From contig QCNC01000004.1 of the NCBI GenBank assembly GCA_003210155.1, positions 1 through 64,000 on the forward strand: 64,000 nt of DNA. The letters are read 5' to 3'. The notes beneath the pieces were generated by a model that was not told the origin of the DNA, did not search any database, and saw only the letters and a list, made by a program, of their open reading frames with translations. Origin of the DNA: Prochlorococcus sp. AG-424-E18 (lineage in GTDB: Bacteria > Cyanobacteriota > Cyanobacteriia > PCC-6307 > Cyanobiaceae). Numbering within the stretch: the first letter of the stretch is position 1; each line of letters starts with the position of its first letter. A program made the translations under genes and the position numbers. This document shows, in pieces, positions 20,043-29,381 of this stretch.

Positions 20043-20316
20043 TTTTTTTTGCCAAATAATTCTCGCACTTTTGCAGTTTTATTATGATAATTCGTTTTTA
20101 GAGTTAAAATAAGCTGGTAAATCTTTAAAGATTAATCATTTGAAATTGTTTTTTAATGTAAATTTAGAAACTTATTAAATATTTATTATTCAAAAATATT
20201 CTTAAATTTTAGAAATTTAAAACAAAAAAAATTAATATTAATTAAAAACATTTCGATAATTTTTTTTAATTTCAATTTTTATTAAAATAGTAAAGAAAAA
20301 ATTATATATTCTTTAT

Positions 20317-21087
20317 ATGGTAAAAAAGCAAGAATTATTTTTAAATTCAAATGATCATTCTTTTGAGCTAGGCTTTGCAGACAATTTAATGCTTAGAAAT
20401 TATGCTAGATTAAACAATTTTTATTTTTGTTCGATGATTGGTGGAGCAGAATCAATAAGAGATTTGCAAGAGTCAAAAAATATATTTGCTGATGCTTTTG
20501 AGTTCCCAATGATAGAATCTTTGTTTGCAATTAAAAAAATTTTTGATGCTTTAGAAAAAGTTTTTATATTAGACAGTTACTCTTTAAAAAACAAATTTAT
20601 TTTCATAAATATAGATTCAACTGATGGCTTAGAACTTTTAAAGGATTTGAATGATCTAATTATCCCAAAATTCCTTACAAAAGAAAACATAATTTTTAAT
20701 TTTGATAGAAGATCTATAACAAAATCAATTGGATTAGTAAAAAGTGAAAACTTTGAAATGGAAGATTTTGAAGAACAAATCAATTCACTTATCCTAAATA
20801 AGATAAATTTTATCAAAAATAGATCTTTTAGATTTTCTGTTTCTGGCGGTATAAAAGAAAAATCTTTTATACATATGCAGGGAATAAATTTATCTCCAGA
20901 TTTTATAAAAACAGGTCTTTTTACTATCAAATCAAATAATGATAATGACATAATTTTTCAAAAAATATCTGATTTACAAGCTTTAGAATTAAAAATAATA
21001 TCTCAAATGAATAAATGCATAATTTACAAACATAATTATCTGAATATTAGAGAATCACATCTAAGAAATTATATAAAAAATAAATAA
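20317..21087 (+). CDS. HpcH/HpaI aldolase-like protein with divergent active site
   Basis: Same layout as the adjacent CDS (CSMIGGAESIRDLQ...FEFPMIESLFAIKKIF vs LKVGGPCAKRDIYEAF...LVPMVESAFAIEY), but the IES and GRSDLANSLG motifs are replaced by IDS and NFDRRSITKSIG. Confidence 0.55.
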   Translation: MVKKQELFLNSNDHSFELGFADNLMLRNYARLNNFYFCSMIGGAESIRDLQESKNIFADAFEFPMIESLFAIKKIFDALEKVFILDSYSLKNKFIFINIDSTDGLELLKDLNDLIIPKFLTKENIIFNFDRRSITKSIGLVKSENFEMEDFEEQINSLILNKINFIKNRSFRFSVSGGIKEKSFIHMQGINLSPDFIKTGLFTIKSNNDNDIIFQKISDLQALELKIISQMNKCIIYKHNYLNIRESHLRNYIKNK

Positions 21088-21088
21088 T

Positions 21089-21880
21089 ATGAATCCATTT
21101 TTAATTGAATTAGAGAAAAAAATTATTTCTCTTAAATCATCTCAAAGACTAAAAGCTATAAAAGCGGAATTTGAAGCTGAAGGGACAAGAATTGAAGAGC
21201 TTTCTATCTTATCTCATTTATGCACAACTAACTCAATACCTTTAACCCTTAAGGTGGGAGGTCCTTGCGCAAAAAGAGACATTTATGAAGCATTTCAAAT
21301 AGGAGCTAATGAAATATTAGTTCCAATGGTTGAATCGGCATTTGCAATAGAATATTGTTCGGATGCTTATATGGCTTTGATCCCTAATTTTCAATCTCTT
21401 AAAACTCGTCCATTATTATCAGTGAATATAGAGAGCAAAAAAGCAATTCAAAATATTGATAGTATTTTAGAAAGCATAAAAAATTTATCACTTCCTATAA
21501 ATAGTATCGTAATAGGGAGATCTGATCTTGCTAATTCATTAGGAGAAAAAGATGTTAATTCAGAATTAATTTTAGATTTAAGTTATATGCTTATAAAAAA
21601 ATGCAGAGAAATTAATTTAAAAGTAACTATTGGAGGTAATTTAACTAGACATAGCTATAAATTTATTAATAATTTTGATAATAATATTTATGCTTTTGAG
21701 TCAAGAAAATGTACTTTTAGCAACCTTGAACCATTATCCCAAAATAGTTTTAATGCACTAATAAATGATGGATTAGAATTTGAATTGTCTTGGTTAAAAT
21801 TCAAAAGGTCACTATATCAAGACCGATCTGAAGAGGAAAATTTTAGAATCTCAAAAATTTCAAAAAGAATCAATCAATAA
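21089..21880 (+). CDS. HpcH/HpaI aldolase / citrate lyase beta-like protein
   Basis: VGGPCAKRDIYEAFQIGANEILVPMVESAFAI, VNIESKKAI, VIGRSDLANSLG. Confidence 0.68.
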   Translation: MNPFLIELEKKIISLKSSQRLKAIKAEFEAEGTRIEELSILSHLCTTNSIPLTLKVGGPCAKRDIYEAFQIGANEILVPMVESAFAIEYCSDAYMALIPNFQSLKTRPLLSVNIESKKAIQNIDSILESIKNLSLPINSIVIGRSDLANSLGEKDVNSELILDLSYMLIKKCREINLKVTIGGNLTRHSYKFINNFDNNIYAFESRKCTFSNLEPLSQNSFNALINDGLEFELSWLKFKRSLYQDRSEEENFRISKISKRINQ

Positions 21881-21886
21881 TTTTAA

Positions 21887-22642
21887 ATGGTAAATCTAGT
21901 TACAAATTCTTTTAGTCTTGATTCTATAGAGGGAGTTATCTTTGATAAGGATGGAACCATCACAGACTCTAATATTTATTGGTCGAAAATCATAAAAATG
22001 AGAGCACAAAAAATTATAGAATATTACGGCATAAGACCAATTCACTTTAAAAATATTTGTTCTTCAATGGGTTTAGATAATAGTTCCAATAGGTTATTAG
22101 AATCAGGGCCAATAGCAATAAAAAGTAGAAAAGAAGTGATCAACAGCATAGTAGATTACTCAAAAGATATTGAAGTTATTTTTAATTATGAAGAAATAGA
22201 ATCATTATTTTTTGAAGTCCATAATGAATTTCTGCCACAAATGGATGCTTTTATTAAACCAATTTATCCATGCCTAGATTTAATAAAAAGGTTATATCAT
22301 TCAAAAGTTAAATTATCTCTTCTCACTAGCGATACAACAAAGAATGCTGAGCTAGTTTGTAAGAAATTAAAAATTACTTCCTATTTCGAACATATAGTAG
22401 GAGGAGACTTAAGTAACCACAATAAATCTTCAGGTATTCCAGCAAAGCTAATTTGTAAAAGAATGAATATAGAGAACAAAAATGTCATTTGCATAGGTGA
22501 TACTCCTATTGATCATGAAATGGCAGTTAATGCAAATTTAAAAGGCTCTATTCTTGTTGAATCGGGACAAATTCCATTTAATTCATTATTAAGTTTTTCT
22601 AAGTATTGCGTTAAAAATTTATCTGAAATCTTTATCTATTAA
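21887..22642 (+). CDS. HAD-superfamily hydrolase (phosphatase)
   Basis: VIFDKDGTITDSN motif I, LLTSDTTKNAE, CIGDTPIDHEMAVNANLKG. Confidence 0.88.
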   Translation: MVNLVTNSFSLDSIEGVIFDKDGTITDSNIYWSKIIKMRAQKIIEYYGIRPIHFKNICSSMGLDNSSNRLLESGPIAIKSRKEVINSIVDYSKDIEVIFNYEEIESLFFEVHNEFLPQMDAFIKPIYPCLDLIKRLYHSKVKLSLLTSDTTKNAELVCKKLKITSYFEHIVGGDLSNHNKSSGIPAKLICKRMNIENKNVICIGDTPIDHEMAVNANLKGSILVESGQIPFNSLLSFSKYCVKNLSEIFIY

Positions 22643-22753
22643 AAAAAATACCATATTAAAAGAATTATTGAATTAGTCTGCAAATTCGAAATTTTTAGTA
22701 TATTTATAAAAAATCAAAATAAAATAGATTAAAGTTTTAAAATTCCTATATTT

Positions 22754-23497
22754 ATGAAGAAACTAAGTAAAGGCATTGGAATATGGCAAATTATTAACTC
22801 TAGTTTGGTAACAGATATTATTGCCAGTGCAGGATTCGAAATCACAATATTTGACTTAGAACACGGTCTTCATACCCCAGAAACAATACAAAACTGCCTT
22901 TATGCTGCAAATTCATCTGGATCGCTACTTACTATTGCAAGAATTCCTACACATGAATACCAATATATCGTACAGGTTATTGATACAGGTATTGATGGAT
23001 TACTTTTCCCTCATGTAGAAACAAAAGAACAACTTGATAAAATCATTAATCTTACTTTTTTATATCCAGATGGTAATAAAAGTTTCTCTCCATTTATTTC
23101 CAGATTCAAGTTTGGGCTAGATAAGAAAAATAAAAATAATCCTTTACTTGGAATACTAATAGAATCAAAATTAGGTATGAAAAATTTAGATTTACTTTTG
23201 TCAAACCCAAAAGTAGATTTCGTTTATTTTGGCGCCTATGATTTGTCAATGGAAATTAATAAAAATGGCAGCATTTTCGATCCAGAAATAATAGACAATT
23301 TGAAAAAACTTATAAGTACTGCAAAAAGATTCGATAAAAAGATATTTGCAATTTATAGAAATGATAATGAACTTAAAATTTTATTTAATTTAGGAGTTGA
23401 CTACCCAATAGCTTCTGTAGATACATCAAATTTGGTCAACAAATTAAGAGAAGAAAATCTAAAGTATTTAGAATTAAAATCTAAGATCGATTCTTAA
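22754..23497 (+). CDS. HpcH/HpaI family aldolase (2-keto-3-deoxy-sugar acid aldolase-like)
   Basis: GFEITIFDLEHGLHTPE, ARIPTHEYQYIVQVIDTGIDGLLFPHVET, GILIESKLGMKNLD, FVYFGAYDLSMEIN. Confidence 0.85.
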   Translation: MKKLSKGIGIWQIINSSLVTDIIASAGFEITIFDLEHGLHTPETIQNCLYAANSSGSLLTIARIPTHEYQYIVQVIDTGIDGLLFPHVETKEQLDKIINLTFLYPDGNKSFSPFISRFKFGLDKKNKNNPLLGILIESKLGMKNLDLLLSNPKVDFVYFGAYDLSMEINKNGSIFDPEIIDNLKKLISTAKRFDKKIFAIYRNDNELKILFNLGVDYPIASVDTSNLVNKLREENLKYLELKSKIDS

Positions 23498-24218
23498 TAT
23501 ATTCTTTAACTATCTCTAAATCATTTACATTATCTACAGCTTTTCCTGATTTAGTTAATTCTACGCATTGAACATTAATATCTAGTTCTAAAAATCTATT
23601 TATTTCTAAATCTTCTTGTAGTTCAAAAGTGGATTTTTGTTTTTGTCTATGAAATAGTTCTAAATGTTTTTTATTAAATGCATATATACAAACGTGTTTA
23701 TAAGCATTTTTAAAGACATCAAATTTACTTCCTGGAATAGCAGCTCTACTTGAATAAAGCAATTTTTTAGAATTGGTAAAAACCATTTTAGGAATTGATA
23801 AATTCCTAAAATCTGTTTCGTTTTTTATTTTTGTTATTGCTGTATGAACATCTAAAAGGTTATTTGATACTTCTTTTATGAAAAATTTTAGTTCTTCAGC
23901 TGGAAATATTGGTTCATCTCCTTGTAAATTTATATACTGATCAGCCTCTACTATTTCTGCTACTTCTGCAACTCTATCAGTTCCAGTAAGACAATTTTCA
24001 GAAGTCATTATTACTCTTGCCCCAAAACTCTCGCATTTATATTTAATCTCATTAGAGTCTGTAGCAATTATGATTCTTTCTTTTTCTCCTAATGCTTTTA
24101 AAGCACAGTTATAAGTCCTTTCAATAATGGTTTTACCTTGTATATTTATAAGAAGCTTTTTAGGAAGTCTAGTAGAGTTGAGCCTTGCTGGAATAACTAA
24201 TACAAAATTATTTTTCAT
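23481..24218 (-). CDS. 3-deoxy-manno-octulosonate cytidylyltransferase (KdsB)-like
   Basis: LVIPARLNSTRLPKKLL, CLTGTDRVAEVAE, YINLQGDEPIF, IYAFNKKHLELF. Confidence 0.88.
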   Translation of the reverse strand: MKNNFVLVIPARLNSTRLPKKLLINIQGKTIIERTYNCALKALGEKERIIIATDSNEIKYKCESFGARVIMTSENCLTGTDRVAEVAEIVEADQYINLQGDEPIFPAEELKFFIKEVSNNLLDVHTAITKIKNETDFRNLSIPKMVFTNSKKLLYSSRAAIPGSKFDVFKNAYKHVCIYAFNKKHLELFHRQKQKSTFELQEDLEINRFLELDINVQCVELTKSGKAVDNVNDLEIVKEYIKNRS

Positions 24219-24270
24219 TTAAGAATTAAATTGATTTCTATATCAATTTTATTTACTAATTAATTTTTAA

Positions 24271-25110
24271 TCAATTAAAGAATTTATTTCTTAGATCATT
24301 AATTGCTTCTAAAAATAATTTTTTGTTAGTTAATAAATTTTCATTATATTTTTGAAGATTTTTAAAAATTCTTAAGTAGTTTAAATTGAAACTAATCCCA
24401 CCATATGGGACCTTACATTGTTCGGCCAATTTAGAAGTATATGAGTTTGTACCACCACAGAGAAGAATTGGTATTCTTTTAGTATTAGGAACTTTTGAAT
24501 TTAGCTCTTTATAAATAATATCTGCTGTAGAGATAGTCTGCAATGTCTGATTAAAATTATCCTCATTGAAATCACTTATCCCATCTACTTCTAATATAAG
24601 GTTATTTTTAAAAATTGATTTTGCATTCTTAATTAATTCAATTATGTTAGCGTTACTCAGATTCTTTCTACTTAGTCTTAGGGAAATTGTTTGACCATTA
24701 AAATTTTCATTAATTATATTTGAATGACCAATAAATAAATCATTTTCAAAAAAATCTATGTGCAACTCTATTACGTCTATATCAAAATCATTTAATACTT
24801 GAATAGAATTTTTAAAATCTTGATTTCTTAATTTTAAAAAACTTGAGGTTTCAAAGCTTACAAATACTAAAGGAAAATTTTGAGATATATTTAATTCATC
24901 TTTCAATTTCTTATGTGAATTATTGATTGCTTCTTTAACTTTTAGAAGCAGTTCAAGATCAAATGTAATATCAATTGCATCAAAATTTCCTAAAGTAGCT
25001 AAGCAACTTGCCAAATAAATTTGATTTTTACTTTTATTGAACTCAAAATCTAGTTTATAGAAATTTGAATCCAAAAGTTTTTTCTTGTGGTAAGCATTTA
25101 AGCATTTCAT
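24271..25110 (-). CDS. LdpA-like protein lacking the ferredoxin (4Fe-4S) insertion; divergent paralogue of the next CDS
   Basis: Collinear with 25134..26165: LSRKNLSNANIIELIKNA...LQTISTADIIYKEL...RIPILLCGGTNSYTSKLAEQCKVPYGGI vs LDRKHLSNDMLIDRIESA...LQAVSIADFINKNL...KLPILISGGTNSFTGQLARQCEVEFNGI; no CxxCxxC motifs. Confidence 0.6.
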   Translation of the reverse strand: MKCLNAYHKKKLLDSNFYKLDFEFNKSKNQIYLASCLATLGNFDAIDITFDLELLLKVKEAINNSHKKLKDELNISQNFPLVFVSFETSSFLKLRNQDFKNSIQVLNDFDIDVIELHIDFFENDLFIGHSNIINENFNGQTISLRLSRKNLSNANIIELIKNAKSIFKNNLILEVDGISDFNEDNFNQTLQTISTADIIYKELNSKVPNTKRIPILLCGGTNSYTSKLAEQCKVPYGGISFNLNYLRIFKNLQKYNENLLTNKKLFLEAINDLRNKFFN

Positions 25111-25133
25111 TTTAAAAATAAAAAATTAAATTA

Positions 25134-26165
25134 TTAACCTAATAAATTCATGGATATTAATTTTTTTGCCATACTTATTGCTTTTAATAAATTTTCATTT
25201 GTCATTTCTAATAAATTCGTTTTGTAAGGAGAAATAACTTTTCTAGCATGTGTACCAATTGTTATTCCATTGAATTCAACCTCGCATTGTCTTGCTAATT
25301 GACCGGTAAAGGAATTTGTTCCTCCTGAAATAAGAATTGGTAATTTTTTAAACTTTATTTCTTGTTTTTTTAAATTTTTATTTATAAAATCTGCTATTGA
25401 AACAGCTTGTAGAGTTGTATTAAAATCATCCGTACCTCCACTCATAGGTATACCATCTGCTTGAATAATTAATCTATCATCAGCTATGTCGAAAGCAGAT
25501 TCTATTCTATCAATTAACATATCATTACTTAAGTGCTTTCTATCTAGACACATCGAAATCATCCCATTTGGAACCGATTCCGATACTACCTTCCATTCTC
25601 TCATCGTTGAATCATTATCTGGAACACCTGCATGCAGTTCAATACTTTCAGCTCCAGCCTCTACACATTCAGGCAATATATTTAATAATTCTTTAGCATT
25701 GTGACTATATGTTATCGCATTTGCCGCCGGGGGGCATACAGCTTCACAATTACCACAACCTATGCATAAATCTTTGATTATAATCAGATTTTCGGGTATA
25801 GCCTTGGTTGGGCAAGTAGGTATACATAAATTGCAGGAAACACAATCATTAGTTATAAATGCTTTCCTAACATGATGATCTCCAGGCATCCCTACACTTA
25901 CTGTTACGAAGGGAATAAAGGGTATTTCAATCTTAAATTCTTTTGACTTTACTAATGCTGCATTTATTCCTTTTTTAGCAGCTTTTACTATGGTTGGACT
26001 AGCTGAGACATCAAAACCAGCGCAGCCTGCCATGGTATAAACATATGCTAAGTATTCAACTTCATCAGCATCTTCATTACCCGCACCACAAACTAATTTA
26101 AAATATTTTGATGATTGCAAAAGATCCCTATAAAGACCAAACCTAGAACTAGTTTTCATTTCCAT
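25134..26165 (-). CDS. LdpA-like protein with 2x[4Fe-4S] ferredoxin domain
   Basis: FKLVCGAGNEDADEVEYLAYVYTMAGCAGFDVSASPTIVKAA; CVSCNLCIPTCP and CIGCGNCEAVCP motifs (encoded at about 25734-25844). Confidence 0.7.
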   Translation of the reverse strand: MEMKTSSRFGLYRDLLQSSKYFKLVCGAGNEDADEVEYLAYVYTMAGCAGFDVSASPTIVKAAKKGINAALVKSKEFKIEIPFIPFVTVSVGMPGDHHVRKAFITNDCVSCNLCIPTCPTKAIPENLIIIKDLCIGCGNCEAVCPPAANAITYSHNAKELLNILPECVEAGAESIELHAGVPDNDSTMREWKVVSESVPNGMISMCLDRKHLSNDMLIDRIESAFDIADDRLIIQADGIPMSGGTDDFNTTLQAVSIADFINKNLKKQEIKFKKLPILISGGTNSFTGQLARQCEVEFNGITIGTHARKVISPYKTNLLEMTNENLLKAISMAKKLISMNLLG

Positions 26166-26624
26166 AATTTCAATTAATAACTAGTTTAAAAATAATTAAG
26201 AATACACATCTTCCATTTTACAAGATTTTTTAGGAATAAAAGTTATTGCATATGCTTTTGAAGCAATAGGTTGCAGGGTAAATACTTTTTCCTCAGTTAA
26301 ATGCAGCAATATTTCTTAGGTATTAAATTCTTTTTTGTTAAGAGCCACTTTTACTTAACTACCAATTAATATTATTCATTTTTACAAGAATCAAATTAAT
26401 ATAATTATCTCTAGGACAATTTCTCTTTTTTTATCTTGCAAAATGCGATAGGAATTAGTTTGGAAAAACTTTCCATTCATGCCTAGTAATTAATAGTAAT
26501 AAGTCTTATTTAATAATATTCATGTCCAAACAAATTCCTTTTTTTTCTCAAATTAAAACCTCAACAAATTTTATATAAACTTTAACACCACCCAAAACTA
26601 AAATTTATTTTCAGAAAGGTAATT

Positions 26625-27449
26625 TTAAGAATGGAAGACATCAAAATTCCCTTGACAATTGGGAGCGGGATTTCTAAATATTAATGGTCTGCAAATTGCT
26701 AGTTTTGATTCGAAACTAATACTCCCAGTATAATTAGTTAAACTAAAAAATTTTGTACCAAATGTAGGGATATTTAAATTAATAATTTTATCTGATTCGT
26801 TTAAATGTATTTTAATAATAAGGTATTTATTAGTTGGATTATTAAAAACTAAATCATAATTTTCTTGTTCCTCGAACTTATAGATAGGAGTATAAATATG
26901 TTTTCTAGAATTATATGTTGCTCTTTTTAAAAAATTTTTTGATATTCCACCAAAATTACCATGAACAACAGCACCACTATATTTATTTTCTTGAGGATAA
27001 TAGATTGTATAACCTCTGTTTTGCTCACAAATTTCGTTAATTTTTTTTAAACCATAATTATCAAATATTTCATAAAGAGATGTTTCTGAATCTACATAAT
27101 GAATGAATGAAAAATATTTACCTTTTGGACTTTCATGAGGAGAATCAAGTAATATTTTTTCAAAAAAATTATTTGTTTGGTATTTCTGACTGTTTATCAA
27201 TTCACCTTCCTCATTGAAAAAAATAAAATTATGAGTAACCTCAATTTTTTTCCCAGTAATTAAACTCCTCAGATTTTCAGCAACAAATTCAATCCGGTAA
27301 CAATTATTACTCCAAACAAAAAAATCAGAAAGGTTAGTTTCGAAATTGATATCATCTCTCAATGAGTAAACTTTATGATTCCAGTTTATTAAGTATGATA
27401 GATAATTAATAAATTTCTTAGGAAAATATTTTTTTAAGAATTTTTTCAT
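26625..27449 (-). CDS. Hypothetical protein (274 aa)
   Basis: Long ORF directly after the TAA of 27450..28286 (TAA|ATG). No family recognised; C-terminus CRPLIFRNPAPNCQGNFDVFHS. Confidence 0.6.
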   Translation of the reverse strand: MKKFLKKYFPKKFINYLSYLINWNHKVYSLRDDINFETNLSDFFVWSNNCYRIEFVAENLRSLITGKKIEVTHNFIFFNEEGELINSQKYQTNNFFEKILLDSPHESPKGKYFSFIHYVDSETSLYEIFDNYGLKKINEICEQNRGYTIYYPQENKYSGAVVHGNFGGISKNFLKRATYNSRKHIYTPIYKFEEQENYDLVFNNPTNKYLIIKIHLNESDKIINLNIPTFGTKFFSLTNYTGSISFESKLAICRPLIFRNPAPNCQGNFDVFHS

Positions 27450-28286
27450 TTATAACCAAGTTTTTTTTAGTAACCTAACCCCATCCATTTTGTTTAAACC
27501 ATAAAATAATTCTGTAGGAGGGTGAGTATGTTCTGCTGATAACTGATTAGTCTTTAAATTTAATGTGAGATTTATTGGAATGAATGAAGAATCTTTTGAA
27601 GTATAGAAATCAACTGAATTTATTTTTTCTCTATTATTTTCTTCTTGTATTCGATGAATTGTAAATGAATTTCTTTTAGCAATAATCTCTTTTTTTAAAG
27701 ACTTATTACATGGATTAAAAACATTAATTTTAACTTCTCCTTGTAAATCTGAACTTACATTGATATTCATAAAAATTATAAAATTCACTACTTCTTTACT
27801 ATTATAAGTTTGTTTTAAAGCATCAAAGCTTAAGAATGAACTTTTTTCTAAAGATGCCATTTCAAAAGGATATTCACCCTGATAAGAAGTAATTGATTTT
27901 TTAAAATAAAAATTCAGAGAACATCTCTCTGCTACTGGAGATTTATCTATTCTTAATGAATCTGGCTTAGGCAGTTTCTTTGGTGTTTTAGGGAAATTAT
28001 TATTTTTTTGAGGAACTAGTACAAGCATCTGATTAGGGTATACCTCAAAATCTTTTCTTTCAACTTGAGCATATTCATAAGGATAAGTCTTAAAAATCTT
28101 GATAAGTGACCAGTTGCATTTTTCTAAAGCATAAAGTCCAAGATAAATTATTTTGTTATATGACTTTCCAATAATCGTATCTTTTAATCGATTATTTGGA
28201 ATATTCAGGAAAGTAGTAGATCCGTAAATTTCAAGAGATAATTCCCCTATATTAATTGTTGGAGGTACCGGAAAAAAAGAACTCAC
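27450..28286 (-). CDS. Hypothetical protein (278 aa)
   Basis: Long ORF abutting the downstream CDS; no family recognised; C-terminal HTHPPTELFYGLNK. Confidence 0.6.
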   Translation of the reverse strand: MSSFFPVPPTINIGELSLEIYGSTTFLNIPNNRLKDTIIGKSYNKIIYLGLYALEKCNWSLIKIFKTYPYEYAQVERKDFEVYPNQMLVLVPQKNNNFPKTPKKLPKPDSLRIDKSPVAERCSLNFYFKKSITSYQGEYPFEMASLEKSSFLSFDALKQTYNSKEVVNFIIFMNINVSSDLQGEVKINVFNPCNKSLKKEIIAKRNSFTIHRIQEENNREKINSVDFYTSKDSSFIPINLTLNLKTNQLSAEHTHPPTELFYGLNKMDGVRLLKKTWL

Positions 28287-28583
28287 TATTATCTAAATTT
28301 TTAAAAGGGTTGAAAATTATTATATTTGTTTTTAATAAAATTACTATCATCTTAGATAATTAGAAATCTTATTTTTAAAAATATATATACTCAATAATTT
28401 GCTCTATTTTTATTAGTTACTTTTTCTAGTAAAGGGAAGATTATAAACTCTATTAAAGATTAAGAAAGATTCAAATATTTTGGATATAAATTTGCAGCAA
28501 AAATAGCAATTACTTAATAATTTATAGTTAATATATTTTTCCGAAAGGGGAATCAGAATTTTTTTTCCTTAATCAATAAAGAT

Positions 28584-29381
28584 TTAAGAGCCTTTAATTA
28601 ATATTGAACTTCCGCATGCGAAATGTAGTAAAGTTTCATTCTTATCTTCAAAAAACTCATTAACTAGCTTTCTAAGCAAGGGGTAATTCCAACCATAATC
28701 ATCAAAATATATAATGCCCCCCTCCACTATCTTTTCGTAAAGCATTTCTAAAACTTGCCTTTCAGGTATTCCATGATTTAAATCTATACTCAAGAATGAA
28801 ATTTTTTTTATATCACTCTCAACTTTTTCTAGTGATTTTGGAAGAAGACCCCTATGTAGAATGACATTAGGATAAAAAGAAAATCTATCTTTTACAATTT
28901 TAAAAACATCTTCTGGATATTTACTTATTGATTCTTCATTCCCCCAAGTATCAAACAAATGAAATTTCTTATTTATTTTTTCAAAAGAAATATATCTACA
29001 AATTGATCTTGATAGCAGTCCATACCAGACTCCAACCTCAACAAAATCACCATCCAACTCTTTACAATGGTTACCTGCCCATAAAACTATGTGATATCTC
29101 CAATCCATGTTTTCCCCCACCCCCATGCAGCAATCAGGCGCAGGTAAATCGCTAAGTGAGTAATTTTTTGAGTCAATATATTTCTCATCATCATAGATAC
29201 TGACATATCTATTTGTTGCAAGATTGTCTCCCCAGTAATTTGATGTATTTTTAGTCATAACTCTTTCAAACCCATGAGTACTTAGTAATTCTATTAAAAA
29301 ATCAGGTATCTTTCTTAATGTTCTTTTTAATCTTTCAAACCTGTTATTTACTTTTCTATACCATTTAGAGAATAAATACAT
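28584..29381 (-). CDS. TylF/MycF-type O-methyltransferase-like protein
   Basis: DFVEVGVWYGLLSRSI, FHLFDTWG, FLSIDLNHGIPERQVLEMLYEKIVEGGIIYFDDYGW. Confidence 0.75.
   Translation of the reverse strand: MYLFSKWYRKVNNRFERLKRTLRKIPDFLIELLSTHGFERVMTKNTSNYWGDNLATNRYVSIYDDEKYIDSKNYSLSDLPAPDCCMGVGENMDWRYHIVLWAGNHCKELDGDFVEVGVWYGLLSRSICRYISFEKINKKFHLFDTWGNEESISKYPEDVFKIVKDRFSFYPNVILHRGLLPKSLEKVESDIKKISFLSIDLNHGIPERQVLEMLYEKIVEGGIIYFDDYGWNYPLLRKLVNEFFEDKNETLLHFACGSSILIKGS

Noticed and set aside
20577-20951. Minus-strand 124-aa ORF
   Set aside because: Antisense to the aldolase-like CDS 20317..21087, with low-complexity hydrophobic/Ser-Phe composition.
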